Shown: positions 36,704-43,124 of the stretch, piece by piece
Layout of the letters: each line of letters starts with the position of its first letter
How positions within the stretch are numbered: position 1 is the first letter of the stretch
NCBI GenBank assembly: GCA_016795105.1
Contig: JAEUIH010000030.1
Location: forward strand, 1-64,000
Direction: 5' to 3'
DNA length: 64,000 bases
From: Planctomyces sp.
GTDB lineage: Bacteria; Planctomycetota; Planctomycetia; Planctomycetales; Planctomycetaceae
The notes under the pieces: model-generated
What the model was told of the DNA's origin: nothing
The model's input: the letters and a program-made list of their open reading frames with translations, nothing else
The model's database searches: none
Position numbers and translations under genes: made by a program

Positions 36704-38029
36704 TTATTCCTGACTCTTTGCCGGTACCTGCATTTCCGGGTCAGCCACAGGAGACAGCGGCTTCGCTGCATTGACGTTCACCGAACAGTCTCCGGTTGCA
36801 CAATTTCCAGTTCCACACGCAGAATTTGGAGCACACATAGAGGCTCCACACACGGTTTCCGGCACAATTCGACAAGTTGTATATGGCACCTGTCGTACAA
36901 CTTGCTTTGCGACCATCCGAGTACAGGTCGCTTCGACTTCCTTCGGAACCACCTTGCAAACACGCTGTGTTGAGGTAAATGGTATCTGTTTTGAAACACA
37001 GTAGGGAACCTGACGGGTCTTCTGCTCAGTCACCATCCGACAAACCTGGTAGGGGATTTGGCGAGATTTTTGCTCAGTCACCATCCGACAAACCTGATAA
37101 GGAATGCGCTCAGTCTTTGTCTCAGACACCATTCGGCAGGTTCGATAAGGCACTCTCTGTACCATCTCCTTTGGGACCATTCGTGTGATCTGGACTGGAA
37201 TCTGTTTGACAACGACTTCGGGCACATACCGTGTCACCTGGACCGGGCACTGCTGGCGGACCACCTGAGGCACCATCACCGTGCAGGCAACCTGCTGGTC
37301 AACAGCTCGTGGGCACCATACCCGTCGAGTAATCTGGCGAGGAGGACTCTGAGTCATACAGACGGTTGGACCAAATGGACCACACACCATGCGAGGCACC
37401 ACAGGACCCGGAACTGTCTGACACTGGTTGACCCACTCACCACACATCCGGCGAACTGTTCGCGTCCGAGTTTCCGGACGCATGACCGTGTAGCAGCGTT
37501 CCTGCTGAATTGTCTCTGTCACACACTTCATGACCGTTTGTCGACATTCCTGCTGAATTGTCTCGCAAACGGGCTGCATGATTGTGTACTTACATTCGCG
37601 TACGTTTTCCTCCCAGACGGGACGCTGAACCGTGTAGTTACACTCACGATAAGCGGTTTCATACACCGGCCTCTGCACACAATACGTCTCTTCGCGAACA
37701 AGATTCTCCGTAACTGGGCGGCAGACCGAATATGTCTCATCGCGATACGCCGTTTCGGTCACGGTTCGATAGCAGGTCTGCTGAACATCTTCGTAAATGT
37801 TTTCATACACTGTCCGCTTGACGGTGTATTCCTGTGGTTCGTAAACAGTCTCACAAACGTTGCGATATGCGGTTTCATTCACCACCTTGCAAGTCGTGTA
37901 GCACGACGCAGGTGCACAAGCCGTCGGCGGACAGCTTGTGTACGAAGGGACTCCGCAGAGTCCGGCAAATGCAGCTCCCTGGGTTCCAAGGAATGAAGAC
38001 AGAATGACAGCGAAAATTCGAAGTTTCAT
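36704..38029 (-). CDS. YTV-repeat cysteine-rich cell-wall protein
   Basis: 441 residues from ATG 38029 (AAGG upstream); a longer frame upstream is not supported. Signal peptide about 1-22 (GTQGAAFAG). Almost the whole mature protein consists of degenerate repeats with Tyr-Thr-Val and Val-Cys/Arg-Pro-Val elements (EYTVKRTVYENIY, NYTVQRPVWEENV, YQVCRMVTEQKSRQI), the YTV family described from Rhodopirellula baltica cell walls. It has many cysteines, consistent with disulfide cross-linking of a proteinaceous wall. Region 290-400 has tighter VPYRTCRMV-type repeats; the tail is Cys/Gly/Asn-rich. Expressed alone, with its own terminator. Confidence 0.88.
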   Translation of the reverse strand: MKLRIFAVILSSFLGTQGAAFAGLCGVPSYTSCPPTACAPASCYTTCKVVNETAYRNVCETVYEPQEYTVKRTVYENIYEDVQQTCYRTVTETAYRDETYSVCRPVTENLVREETYCVQRPVYETAYRECNYTVQRPVWEENVRECKYTIMQPVCETIQQECRQTVMKCVTETIQQERCYTVMRPETRTRTVRRMCGEWVNQCQTVPGPVVPRMVCGPFGPTVCMTQSPPRQITRRVWCPRAVDQQVACTVMVPQVVRQQCPVQVTRYVPEVVVKQIPVQITRMVPKEMVQRVPYRTCRMVSETKTERIPYQVCRMVTEQKSRQIPYQVCRMVTEQKTRQVPYCVSKQIPFTSTQRVCKVVPKEVEATCTRMVAKQVVRQVPYTTCRIVPETVCGASMCAPNSACGTGNCATGDCSVNVNAAKPLSPVADPEMQVPAKSQE

Positions 38030-38512
38030 AGTTATTGCCTTGTCCGAATAACCAGAATGATCATGGGGACTCTTCCAGATTACCCAGCCGAAACCCGGTC
38101 TGACAAAGACAAAGTCCTCTTCTGGTCTAATTCCCCGACGATTCGTGGCAGACTTCCACCTGCACAAACAGAATAGGGGAGGAAAGATACGCTGGTTTGG
38201 AAAACTGCAGCCGAGCTTCAGTTTGAAGTGTGCCAAAAGGCAACACGCGGAAAAAAACGTCGAATCGCTTTCCTGCTAACTTACCCCTAATCCCCGTTCC
38301 CCAGCAGGTGATTGTCGCCCCAGCGCGACCACAAAACCGCAGCCGCGGCGGATTCTCGTTCGCCGGAAGCATCAACAGCCTACGAATTTCCGTCGATGCG
38401 ACGACTTGAATCGCAGGCCGACTTGCACCACAATCTGCGCATGAGCGGGTCCCCTACAGGATGCGGAAACTCCCGAAACTGTTCTGACGCAAAACAGGAA
38501 CGTAACACGAGT
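38030..38512. other. 483-bp divergent intergenic region without a gene
   Basis: This gap separates the divergent YTV gene and the GSPLDKIRAAG-module gene and must hold promoters for both. Open frames here (for example on the minus strand 38127-38375) have no ribosome site and unconvincing composition. No repeat of the three REP families and no clear hairpin was seen. GGGGAGGAAAG at 38176-38186 resembles a ribosome site but is followed by no suitable frame. Confidence 0.6.
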
Positions 38513-39121
38513 ATGTCCATCGAACGTGCCGAACGACTGAAGCGTGAATTGACCGACAAGTGGGTTGTGGTTGCTACCGGTGTTCCGGAATTGAAGCGAT
38601 TTTCCGACCTGACGGGTAAGGTGAGAACCGTCAACATGAACTGTCGGGCGTTGGTCGAATTTGATAGTCCGGTGGATATCGGCTGGTATGACATTGATCC
38701 GGATTTTCTGACAGTAGTTGAAGCCCCCAAGCCGAAAAAATCGGCGAGCACCCACGCTGAGAAGCCAGCTGCTGCTCCAAAGGCAGCGGCTGAAGGCGCG
38801 AAGCCTGCACCATCAGGCGGTTCACCACTTGACAAGATTCGTGCGGCCGGCGGCGGCTCCACGGCAGCGCCAAAGCCAGCAACGGGCGGATCACCTCTGG
38901 ATAAAATCCGGGCCGCCGGTGCCGGTGCCGCACCTGCTGCTCCTGCGACCGGTTCCCCTCTCGACAAAATCCGAGCAGCTGGCGCCAGCGGAGCAGCTCC
39001 GAAGGCGGATGCCCCCGCGGCAACCCCAGCTCCCAAACCTCCAACCCCCGTACCCGCGGCAGGTGGATCACCTCTGGATCGCATCCGCGCTCAGGGCGCC
39101 ATCAAGAAATCTGACAGCTGA
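38513..39121 (+). CDS. Conserved planctomycete protein with four GSPLDKIRAAG modules
   Basis: 202 residues from ATG 38513 (ACAGGAACG upstream). Residues 1-75 form a compact domain (RAERLKRELTDKWVVV, FSDLTGKVRTVNMNC, DIGWYDIDPDFLTVV) that looks like a small beta-barrel and recurs in planctomycetes as far as I recall. The rest is Ala/Pro-rich linker with four copies of GSPLDKIRAAG (the last is GSPLDRIRAQG), spaced 15-40 residues apart. Such repeated short motifs in disordered sequence suggest multivalent binding to a partner. No signal peptide. larC follows 13 bp after the stop, so the two are likely cotranscribed. Confidence 0.75.
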   Translation: MSIERAERLKRELTDKWVVVATGVPELKRFSDLTGKVRTVNMNCRALVEFDSPVDIGWYDIDPDFLTVVEAPKPKKSASTHAEKPAAAPKAAAEGAKPAPSGGSPLDKIRAAGGGSTAAPKPATGGSPLDKIRAAGAGAAPAAPATGSPLDKIRAAGASGAAPKADAPAATPAPKPPTPVPAAGGSPLDRIRAQGAIKKSDS

Positions 39122-39134
39122 ACGGGATCAAACT

Positions 39135-40448
39135 GTGAGAACAGCATGGCTCGAATGCGCCACCGGTATCAGCGGTGACATGATGCTCGCCGCATGTATT
39201 GATGCCGGCGCAGATCGACTCGCTGTTCAACAAGCCATCCACTCTCTTCAGCTCCCTGATGTCACTCTTCGAATTGAAACCGTCATCCGCAACGGTTTTC
39301 GTTCTCTGCATATCCTTGTTGATCATCCACAACAACATTCCCACCGAAACTTCACCGACATTTGCAGGATCGTGAATGCCGCGACAGCACTCTCGGATCG
39401 GCAACGTCAGCTTGCCATCGCAATGTTTCGAGCAGTTGCAGAAGCCGAGGCTCGTGTCCACGGCTCAACCATTGAGCATGTGCACTTCCATGAAGTAGGG
39501 GCTGTCGATTCAATCGTAGATATCGTTGGCGTTGCCGTCGCTTTTGACCTCCTCGGAATCGAACGACTGATCTGCAATTCCGTTCCTCCAGGCCGAGGAT
39601 TTGTTCATATCGACCACGGAATATGCCCGATCCCGGCGCCAGGAACGGCAGAACTGCTGAAGGGTATGCCGCTTGCCGACATTCCAATTGACTCGGAACT
39701 CACAACACCCACCGGCGCCGCGATCATCAAGGTTCTTGCAGACAGCTTCGGACCTATGCCAGCGATGACTCTGGAAGCTGTTGGATCTGGATGTGGAACA
39801 AAGTCGTTCCCGGACCGAGCCAACATACTGCGACTTTTTGTCGGACAGTCCTCGCTGTCACCGAATCAGGAATTCGTAACCCTTCTTGAGACCAACCTGG
39901 ACGATGTTTCCGGAGAAACTATCGGCTACACTCGAGAACGCCTTGTTTCCTCCGGCGCTCTCGATGTCTGGGTGACTCCTGTGCAGATGAAGAAAGACAG
40001 ACCAGGAGTCATCCTGAGTGTTCTCTGCCGACCTCCGCAAACCAGCGACATTGAGCGGATCCTCTTCACGGAGACCGGTACGCTCGGTGTGCGAAAAATC
40101 ACAATGGAACGATCTGTATCCAGCCGCAGAATTGAATCGGTCCAGACCGTTTGGGGAACGATTCGAGGAAAGGTAGCATGGCGATCGGGGCAACAACCCA
40201 CCTTCAGCCCCGAATTCGAAGACTGTGCCGCAATCGCCCGCCTGCACCAAATCCCCCTGCAGGATGCCTATCGAGCAGCTGAATCGTCCTGGCTCGACGC
40301 AAACAAAAAAGCTGTCCCGGCACATGATCACTCGCACGATCACTCGCACGATCACTCGCATGATCACTCGCACGATCACTCGCACGATCACTCACACGAT
40401 CACTCACACGATCACTCACACGATCACTCACGGGACAAACACTCGTAG
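39135..40448 (+). CDS. larC: LarC-type nickel insertion protein with His-rich tail
   Basis: 437 residues from GTG 39135, where the family N terminus appears (TAWLECATGISGDMMLAACIDAG). Blocks typical of LarC (UPF0272) follow: HFHEVGAVDSIVDIVG, GRGFVHIDHGICPIPAPGTAELL, ELTTPTGAAII, ETNLDDVSGE and VWVTPVQMKKDRPG. LarC loads nickel into the pyridinium-bisthiocarboxylate cofactor of lactate racemase-type enzymes; larB, larE and larA are not in the window. The reading frame is continuous, unlike the frameshifted LarC1/C2 of Lactobacillus. The C terminus is nine HDHS units (40323-40430), a likely metal-storage tail. The TAG stop is part of the GTAG foot of a REP element. Confidence 0.9.
   Translation: MRTAWLECATGISGDMMLAACIDAGADRLAVQQAIHSLQLPDVTLRIETVIRNGFRSLHILVDHPQQHSHRNFTDICRIVNAATALSDRQRQLAIAMFRAVAEAEARVHGSTIEHVHFHEVGAVDSIVDIVGVAVAFDLLGIERLICNSVPPGRGFVHIDHGICPIPAPGTAELLKGMPLADIPIDSELTTPTGAAIIKVLADSFGPMPAMTLEAVGSGCGTKSFPDRANILRLFVGQSSLSPNQEFVTLLETNLDDVSGETIGYTRERLVSSGALDVWVTPVQMKKDRPGVILSVLCRPPQTSDIERILFTETGTLGVRKITMERSVSSRRIESVQTVWGTIRGKVAWRSGQQPTFSPEFEDCAAIARLHQIPLQDAYRAAESSWLDANKKAVPAHDHSHDHSHDHSHDHSHDHSHDHSHDHSHDHSHDHSRDKHS
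40323..40430 (+). repeat. Nine 12-bp units coding for HDHS in the larC tail
   Basis: Units CACGATCACTCG or close variants (third-position changes only: CAT/CAC, TCG/TCA) repeated nine times in frame. It is directly followed, after 14 bp, by the REPIN copy whose interior is another 12-bp array. The synonymous variants suggest the tract is old enough to have diverged while the protein sequence was kept. Confidence 0.9.
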
Positions 40449-40654
40449 CTTGGGCATTCCTGCCCGAGCCGCCCCTGCACTCGAACCTGCACTCGAACCT
40501 GCAATCGCACCTGCAATCGCACCTGCACTCGAACCTGCACTCGAACCTGCAATCGACCCTGCAATCGAACCTGCAATCGAACCTGCAATCGAACCTGCAA
40601 TCGAACCTGCAATCGAACCAGCGCGGGACGGGCAGGAATGCCCATCCTACTTAG
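40445..40654. repeat. REPIN-like element with twelve internal 12-bp units
   Basis: Left end GTAGCTTGGGCATTCCTGCC from 40445; right end GGAATGCCCATCCTACTTAG to 40654, as in the 90-bp copies near 16.6 kb. The interior (40474-40617) is twelve tandem 12-bp units CCTGCAMTCGAA with small variants, which expands the element to 210 bp. It sits between larC and the convergent sigma-54 activator gene. The larC stop codon (40446-40448) is the TAG of its GTAG foot, and the stop of the opposite gene lies 6 bp beyond the other end. Translated frames through it are artefacts. Confidence 0.9.
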
Positions 40655-40660
40655 GGCACT

Positions 40661-41596
40661 TCACCCGGCCTTCTTGAGTTCGCGATAGACGGCCAGTTTG
40701 TTTCTGAGAGTCCTGGACGTCACCCCCAGCTGGGCGGCTGCTTCTTCTTTATTACCTTCAAAGCGTTCCAGCCGAGCAAGAATCACGCGACGTTCGATTT
40801 CCCACAGTGGCAGGTTGTCAAATTCTTCCGGAAGATTCTCAAGGGAATCGCCTTCGGCAGGTGATGCGCCCAGATCGACGGACAAAATTGTATCCGTTTC
40901 AGCAACAACACACGCCCTGTGAATTACGTTTCTGAGCTGACGGATGTTGCCCGGCCAGCGATAGTTCAGCAGCTGGCGCATCACGTCCGGTGAAACACCC
41001 AATACGGAACTCACTGAGTCTTCTCGAAACTGTCGAATGAAGTGATCAACGAGGACGGGTATGTCCGAAGGGCGATCTCGCAATGATGGGACTCGGAGAG
41101 TCAACACATCAAGGCGATGGAAGAGATCTTCTCGAAACTTTCCGGCCCGAACCTGAGCCTCAAGATCTCGATTTGTCGCGGCAATCACTCGTGCCTGCAT
41201 CTGGAGCAGCGTTGTGCTTCCAACTCGATTGTATTCATTTTCTTCGAGGACTCGCAGAAGTTTCGCCTGTGTTGATAACGGCAGCTCACCGATTTCGTCG
41301 AGGAACAGTGTTCCTGAACCAGCCGCCTGAATGCAGCCTTCATGTCGCCGCACTGCTCCTGTGAATGCACCAATCTCGTGGCCAAACAGCTCGCTCTCCG
41401 CCAATCCTTCATTGAACGACGCACAATTTACGCGAACACACGGCTGAGCTGCTCGCTGACTATGCTCATGCAGATAGCGAGCCACCAGCTCCTTACCTGT
41501 ACCGCTTTCGCCTACAATGAGTACGGTGGCCGATGATTTGGCAAAGCGAAGCGCCTGAGTGAGCACTTTCTGCATCGCATCGGATTGAAATATCAT
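40661..41596 (-). CDS. Sigma-54-dependent activator without receiver domain
   Basis: 311 residues, starting directly with the AAA+ domain. Walker A GESGTGKE (29-36), the sigma-54 contact loop GAFTGA (76-81), Walker B GTLFLDEIGEL near 95-105 and the R-finger region LFHRLDVLTLRVP are intact, and a Fis-type helix-turn-helix closes the protein (EEAAAQLGVTSRTLRNKLAVY). No N-terminal receiver, GAF or PAS domain is present. It ends a minus-strand cluster of flagella-linked genes, so it could be an FleQ/FlrC-like flagellar activator controlled by level or partner and not by phosphorylation. GAGG precedes the ATG. Confidence 0.9.
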   Translation of the reverse strand: MIFQSDAMQKVLTQALRFAKSSATVLIVGESGTGKELVARYLHEHSQRAAQPCVRVNCASFNEGLAESELFGHEIGAFTGAVRRHEGCIQAAGSGTLFLDEIGELPLSTQAKLLRVLEENEYNRVGSTTLLQMQARVIAATNRDLEAQVRAGKFREDLFHRLDVLTLRVPSLRDRPSDIPVLVDHFIRQFREDSVSSVLGVSPDVMRQLLNYRWPGNIRQLRNVIHRACVVAETDTILSVDLGASPAEGDSLENLPEEFDNLPLWEIERRVILARLERFEGNKEEAAAQLGVTSRTLRNKLAVYRELKKAG

Positions 41597-41629
41597 CGTT
41601 GTCCTCGACTCTTCTCAGCAACACCCAAG

Positions 41630-42067
41630 TCAAATTGTCTTCATTGAATTCTGATACGCAGTCCGCATGGACCGCCGACGACTCTCCGCATCCAGACGCG
41701 GTACGAGACTGTCTCGAGCCTGTTCCAGAGTCAGGAAAACTGCATTCACTCTCGCCAGCAATTTTTCGATCCGTTGCTTCTCTTCAGCGACACGCTGTCG
41801 GAGCATTGCCGACAGAGGCCGTCCTGTCATCTCCTGAGTACCGCGTGCCTCAGCGACCCGTGCCTGCGCTTTTGTGACTTTCTCCAGCATTTGCTGCAAA
41901 TGCTGGATTGATGGAAGTGCATCCGGGTGAGTCAGATCACACGATTTATCAATCGTATCAATGATCACCATCGCCTGTTCAAAGAGTGTCGACTGTTCCT
42001 GAAGCGCATGTGAAAGCCGTTCCTCTGCAACTCCCATTGCCGCCTTATTACTTCCCGCGAGTTCCAT
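41630..42067 (-). CDS. Coiled-coil protein, possible FlgN-type flagellar chaperone
   Basis: 145 residues, almost entirely helical (LSHALQEQSTLFEQAMVIID, RQRVAEEKQRIEKLLARVNA), without a signal peptide. Size, helical make-up and location between a sigma-54 activator and genes facing flgM/flagellin/fliD would fit an FlgN-like hook-associated-protein chaperone, but no diagnostic motif is visible and this is inference. Its ATG overlaps the upstream gene by 20 bp, so translation is coupled. The C-terminal 25 residues are basic (RLDAESRRRSMRTAYQNS). Confidence 0.6.
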   Translation of the reverse strand: MELAGSNKAAMGVAEERLSHALQEQSTLFEQAMVIIDTIDKSCDLTHPDALPSIQHLQQMLEKVTKAQARVAEARGTQEMTGRPLSAMLRQRVAEEKQRIEKLLARVNAVFLTLEQARDSLVPRLDAESRRRSMRTAYQNSMKTI

Positions 42068-43124
42068 TCAACGCCTCCTTTTGACTCTGAATGAGATTCT
42101 CGTACCGTTTGAGATTCGCCTCCAGCTCAGTCCGTTCATTCATTTGCTGAAGCCACCATCGTGCAAGTTCATTCATTTTGCCTGCTTCCGGAGTCGCTGC
42201 CAGATGGCGATACTTCTGCTGAGCCTCGGACTTTCTGCCTAGTTTCCTGAGGCAACCTGCAATCTGAAGGGCAATCCAGTTCTCTTCATCCGGACCTAAA
42301 GTGGAAACATCAATCGACTCATACATCTTCAGCGATAACCCAAATTCGCCCACCAGATACAGGCTGTCAGCTGCTGCCACACGATCAATCGGCCCATCAA
42401 CCATGTGGCTTCCAATCGGATACTCACCGTCCGAAGCCGGAGTCTCTGACGGAGTGTCTGGAGTGTGAGTATTGATTGGCGGAGTACCTGGAGAATGGGA
42501 TTCAGCCGAACGCTCAGGACTCGGGTGCAGATCATGCGACGGCGTTTCATGTGCCGGTGATTCATCTGAACCTGGCTCTACTGGATGCGAGTCGACAGGT
42601 GGAACGTGCGAATCAGATTGTGCTTCGTGTGGCTGTGCTTCGTGTGGCTGTGCTTCCGGGATCAGCGGTTCTGCACCGAGGGGCTGCGTTTGTTGATCAC
42701 GTTTCAACAGTGCCTGAATTCGATTTTGAAGTTCACGATATCGCCGGTCTTTTTCCAGTTTACGTGCATCAAGCTCTGCCGCTGTCTTGACGGACTGCAG
42801 CGGCGGCGGATCCGTCTCAGAGCTCGCCACGTTGGTTCGCCCCTGATTCGGGCGTCCGGCCGATGGCGGCGATCCCTGAGAAGCTGCAGTTCGCCCTGGT
42901 GACGGAGTCTTGAACTGCGGTGAAGGGGGAATCGTTCGTGATGACGATGCACCTTTTGCAGAAGTTCGGGCGCCTTGTTGCCCTGAAGATTGCGGTGTCG
43001 CATTACTCGTCTGACCACGGCGCCACACTGATTCCGTCTGACCTGAAACGGAAATTGTGTGAGTCAGCGACAATCCGACCAGAGTACAAATTGTTGCAAC
43101 ACTTTTCAGAAGTCGCTGGCTCAC
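42048..43124 (-). CDS. Secreted low-complexity protein with C-terminal TPR-like helices
   Basis: 358 residues; GTG at 43124 overlaps the stop of the upstream gene (GTGA). Signal peptide about 1-29. Residues about 30-230 are Ser/Pro/Gln/His-rich and disordered, with short repeats such as HEAQPHEAQ and SPGTPP. Residues about 240-358 are helical and TPR-like (ADSLYLVGEFGLSLKMYESI, CLRKLGRKSEAQQKYRHL), ending in a coiled coil. Its close linkage to the STN/TPR gene upstream suggests they form a periplasmic complex. No family recognised. Confidence 0.7.
   Translation of the reverse strand: MSQRLLKSVATICTLVGLSLTHTISVSGQTESVWRRGQTSNATPQSSGQQGARTSAKGASSSRTIPPSPQFKTPSPGRTAASQGSPPSAGRPNQGRTNVASSETDPPPLQSVKTAAELDARKLEKDRRYRELQNRIQALLKRDQQTQPLGAEPLIPEAQPHEAQPHEAQSDSHVPPVDSHPVEPGSDESPAHETPSHDLHPSPERSAESHSPGTPPINTHTPDTPSETPASDGEYPIGSHMVDGPIDRVAAADSLYLVGEFGLSLKMYESIDVSTLGPDEENWIALQIAGCLRKLGRKSEAQQKYRHLAATPEAGKMNELARWWLQQMNERTELEANLKRYENLIQSQKEALNGTRGK

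Noticed and set aside
37058-37996. Long plus-strand frame of 312 residues opposite the YTV gene
   Set aside because: Shadow of the repeated codons of the YTV gene; His/Leu-rich, without signal or family.
38380-39084. 234-residue minus-strand frame opposite the GSPLDKIRAAG gene
   Set aside because: Mirror of the Ala/Pro-rich repeats; low complexity and no ribosome site.
38718-39134. N-terminal extension of larC giving a 576-residue protein
   Set aside because: The extension is out of frame with, and fully overlaps, the conserved gene at 38513-39121; the LarC family N terminus begins at GTG 39135.
40424-40645. Minus-strand frame with RLQVRLQV repeats and plus-strand frame with ALEPALEP repeats
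   Set aside because: Both are translations of the 12-bp units inside the REPIN; no ribosome site.
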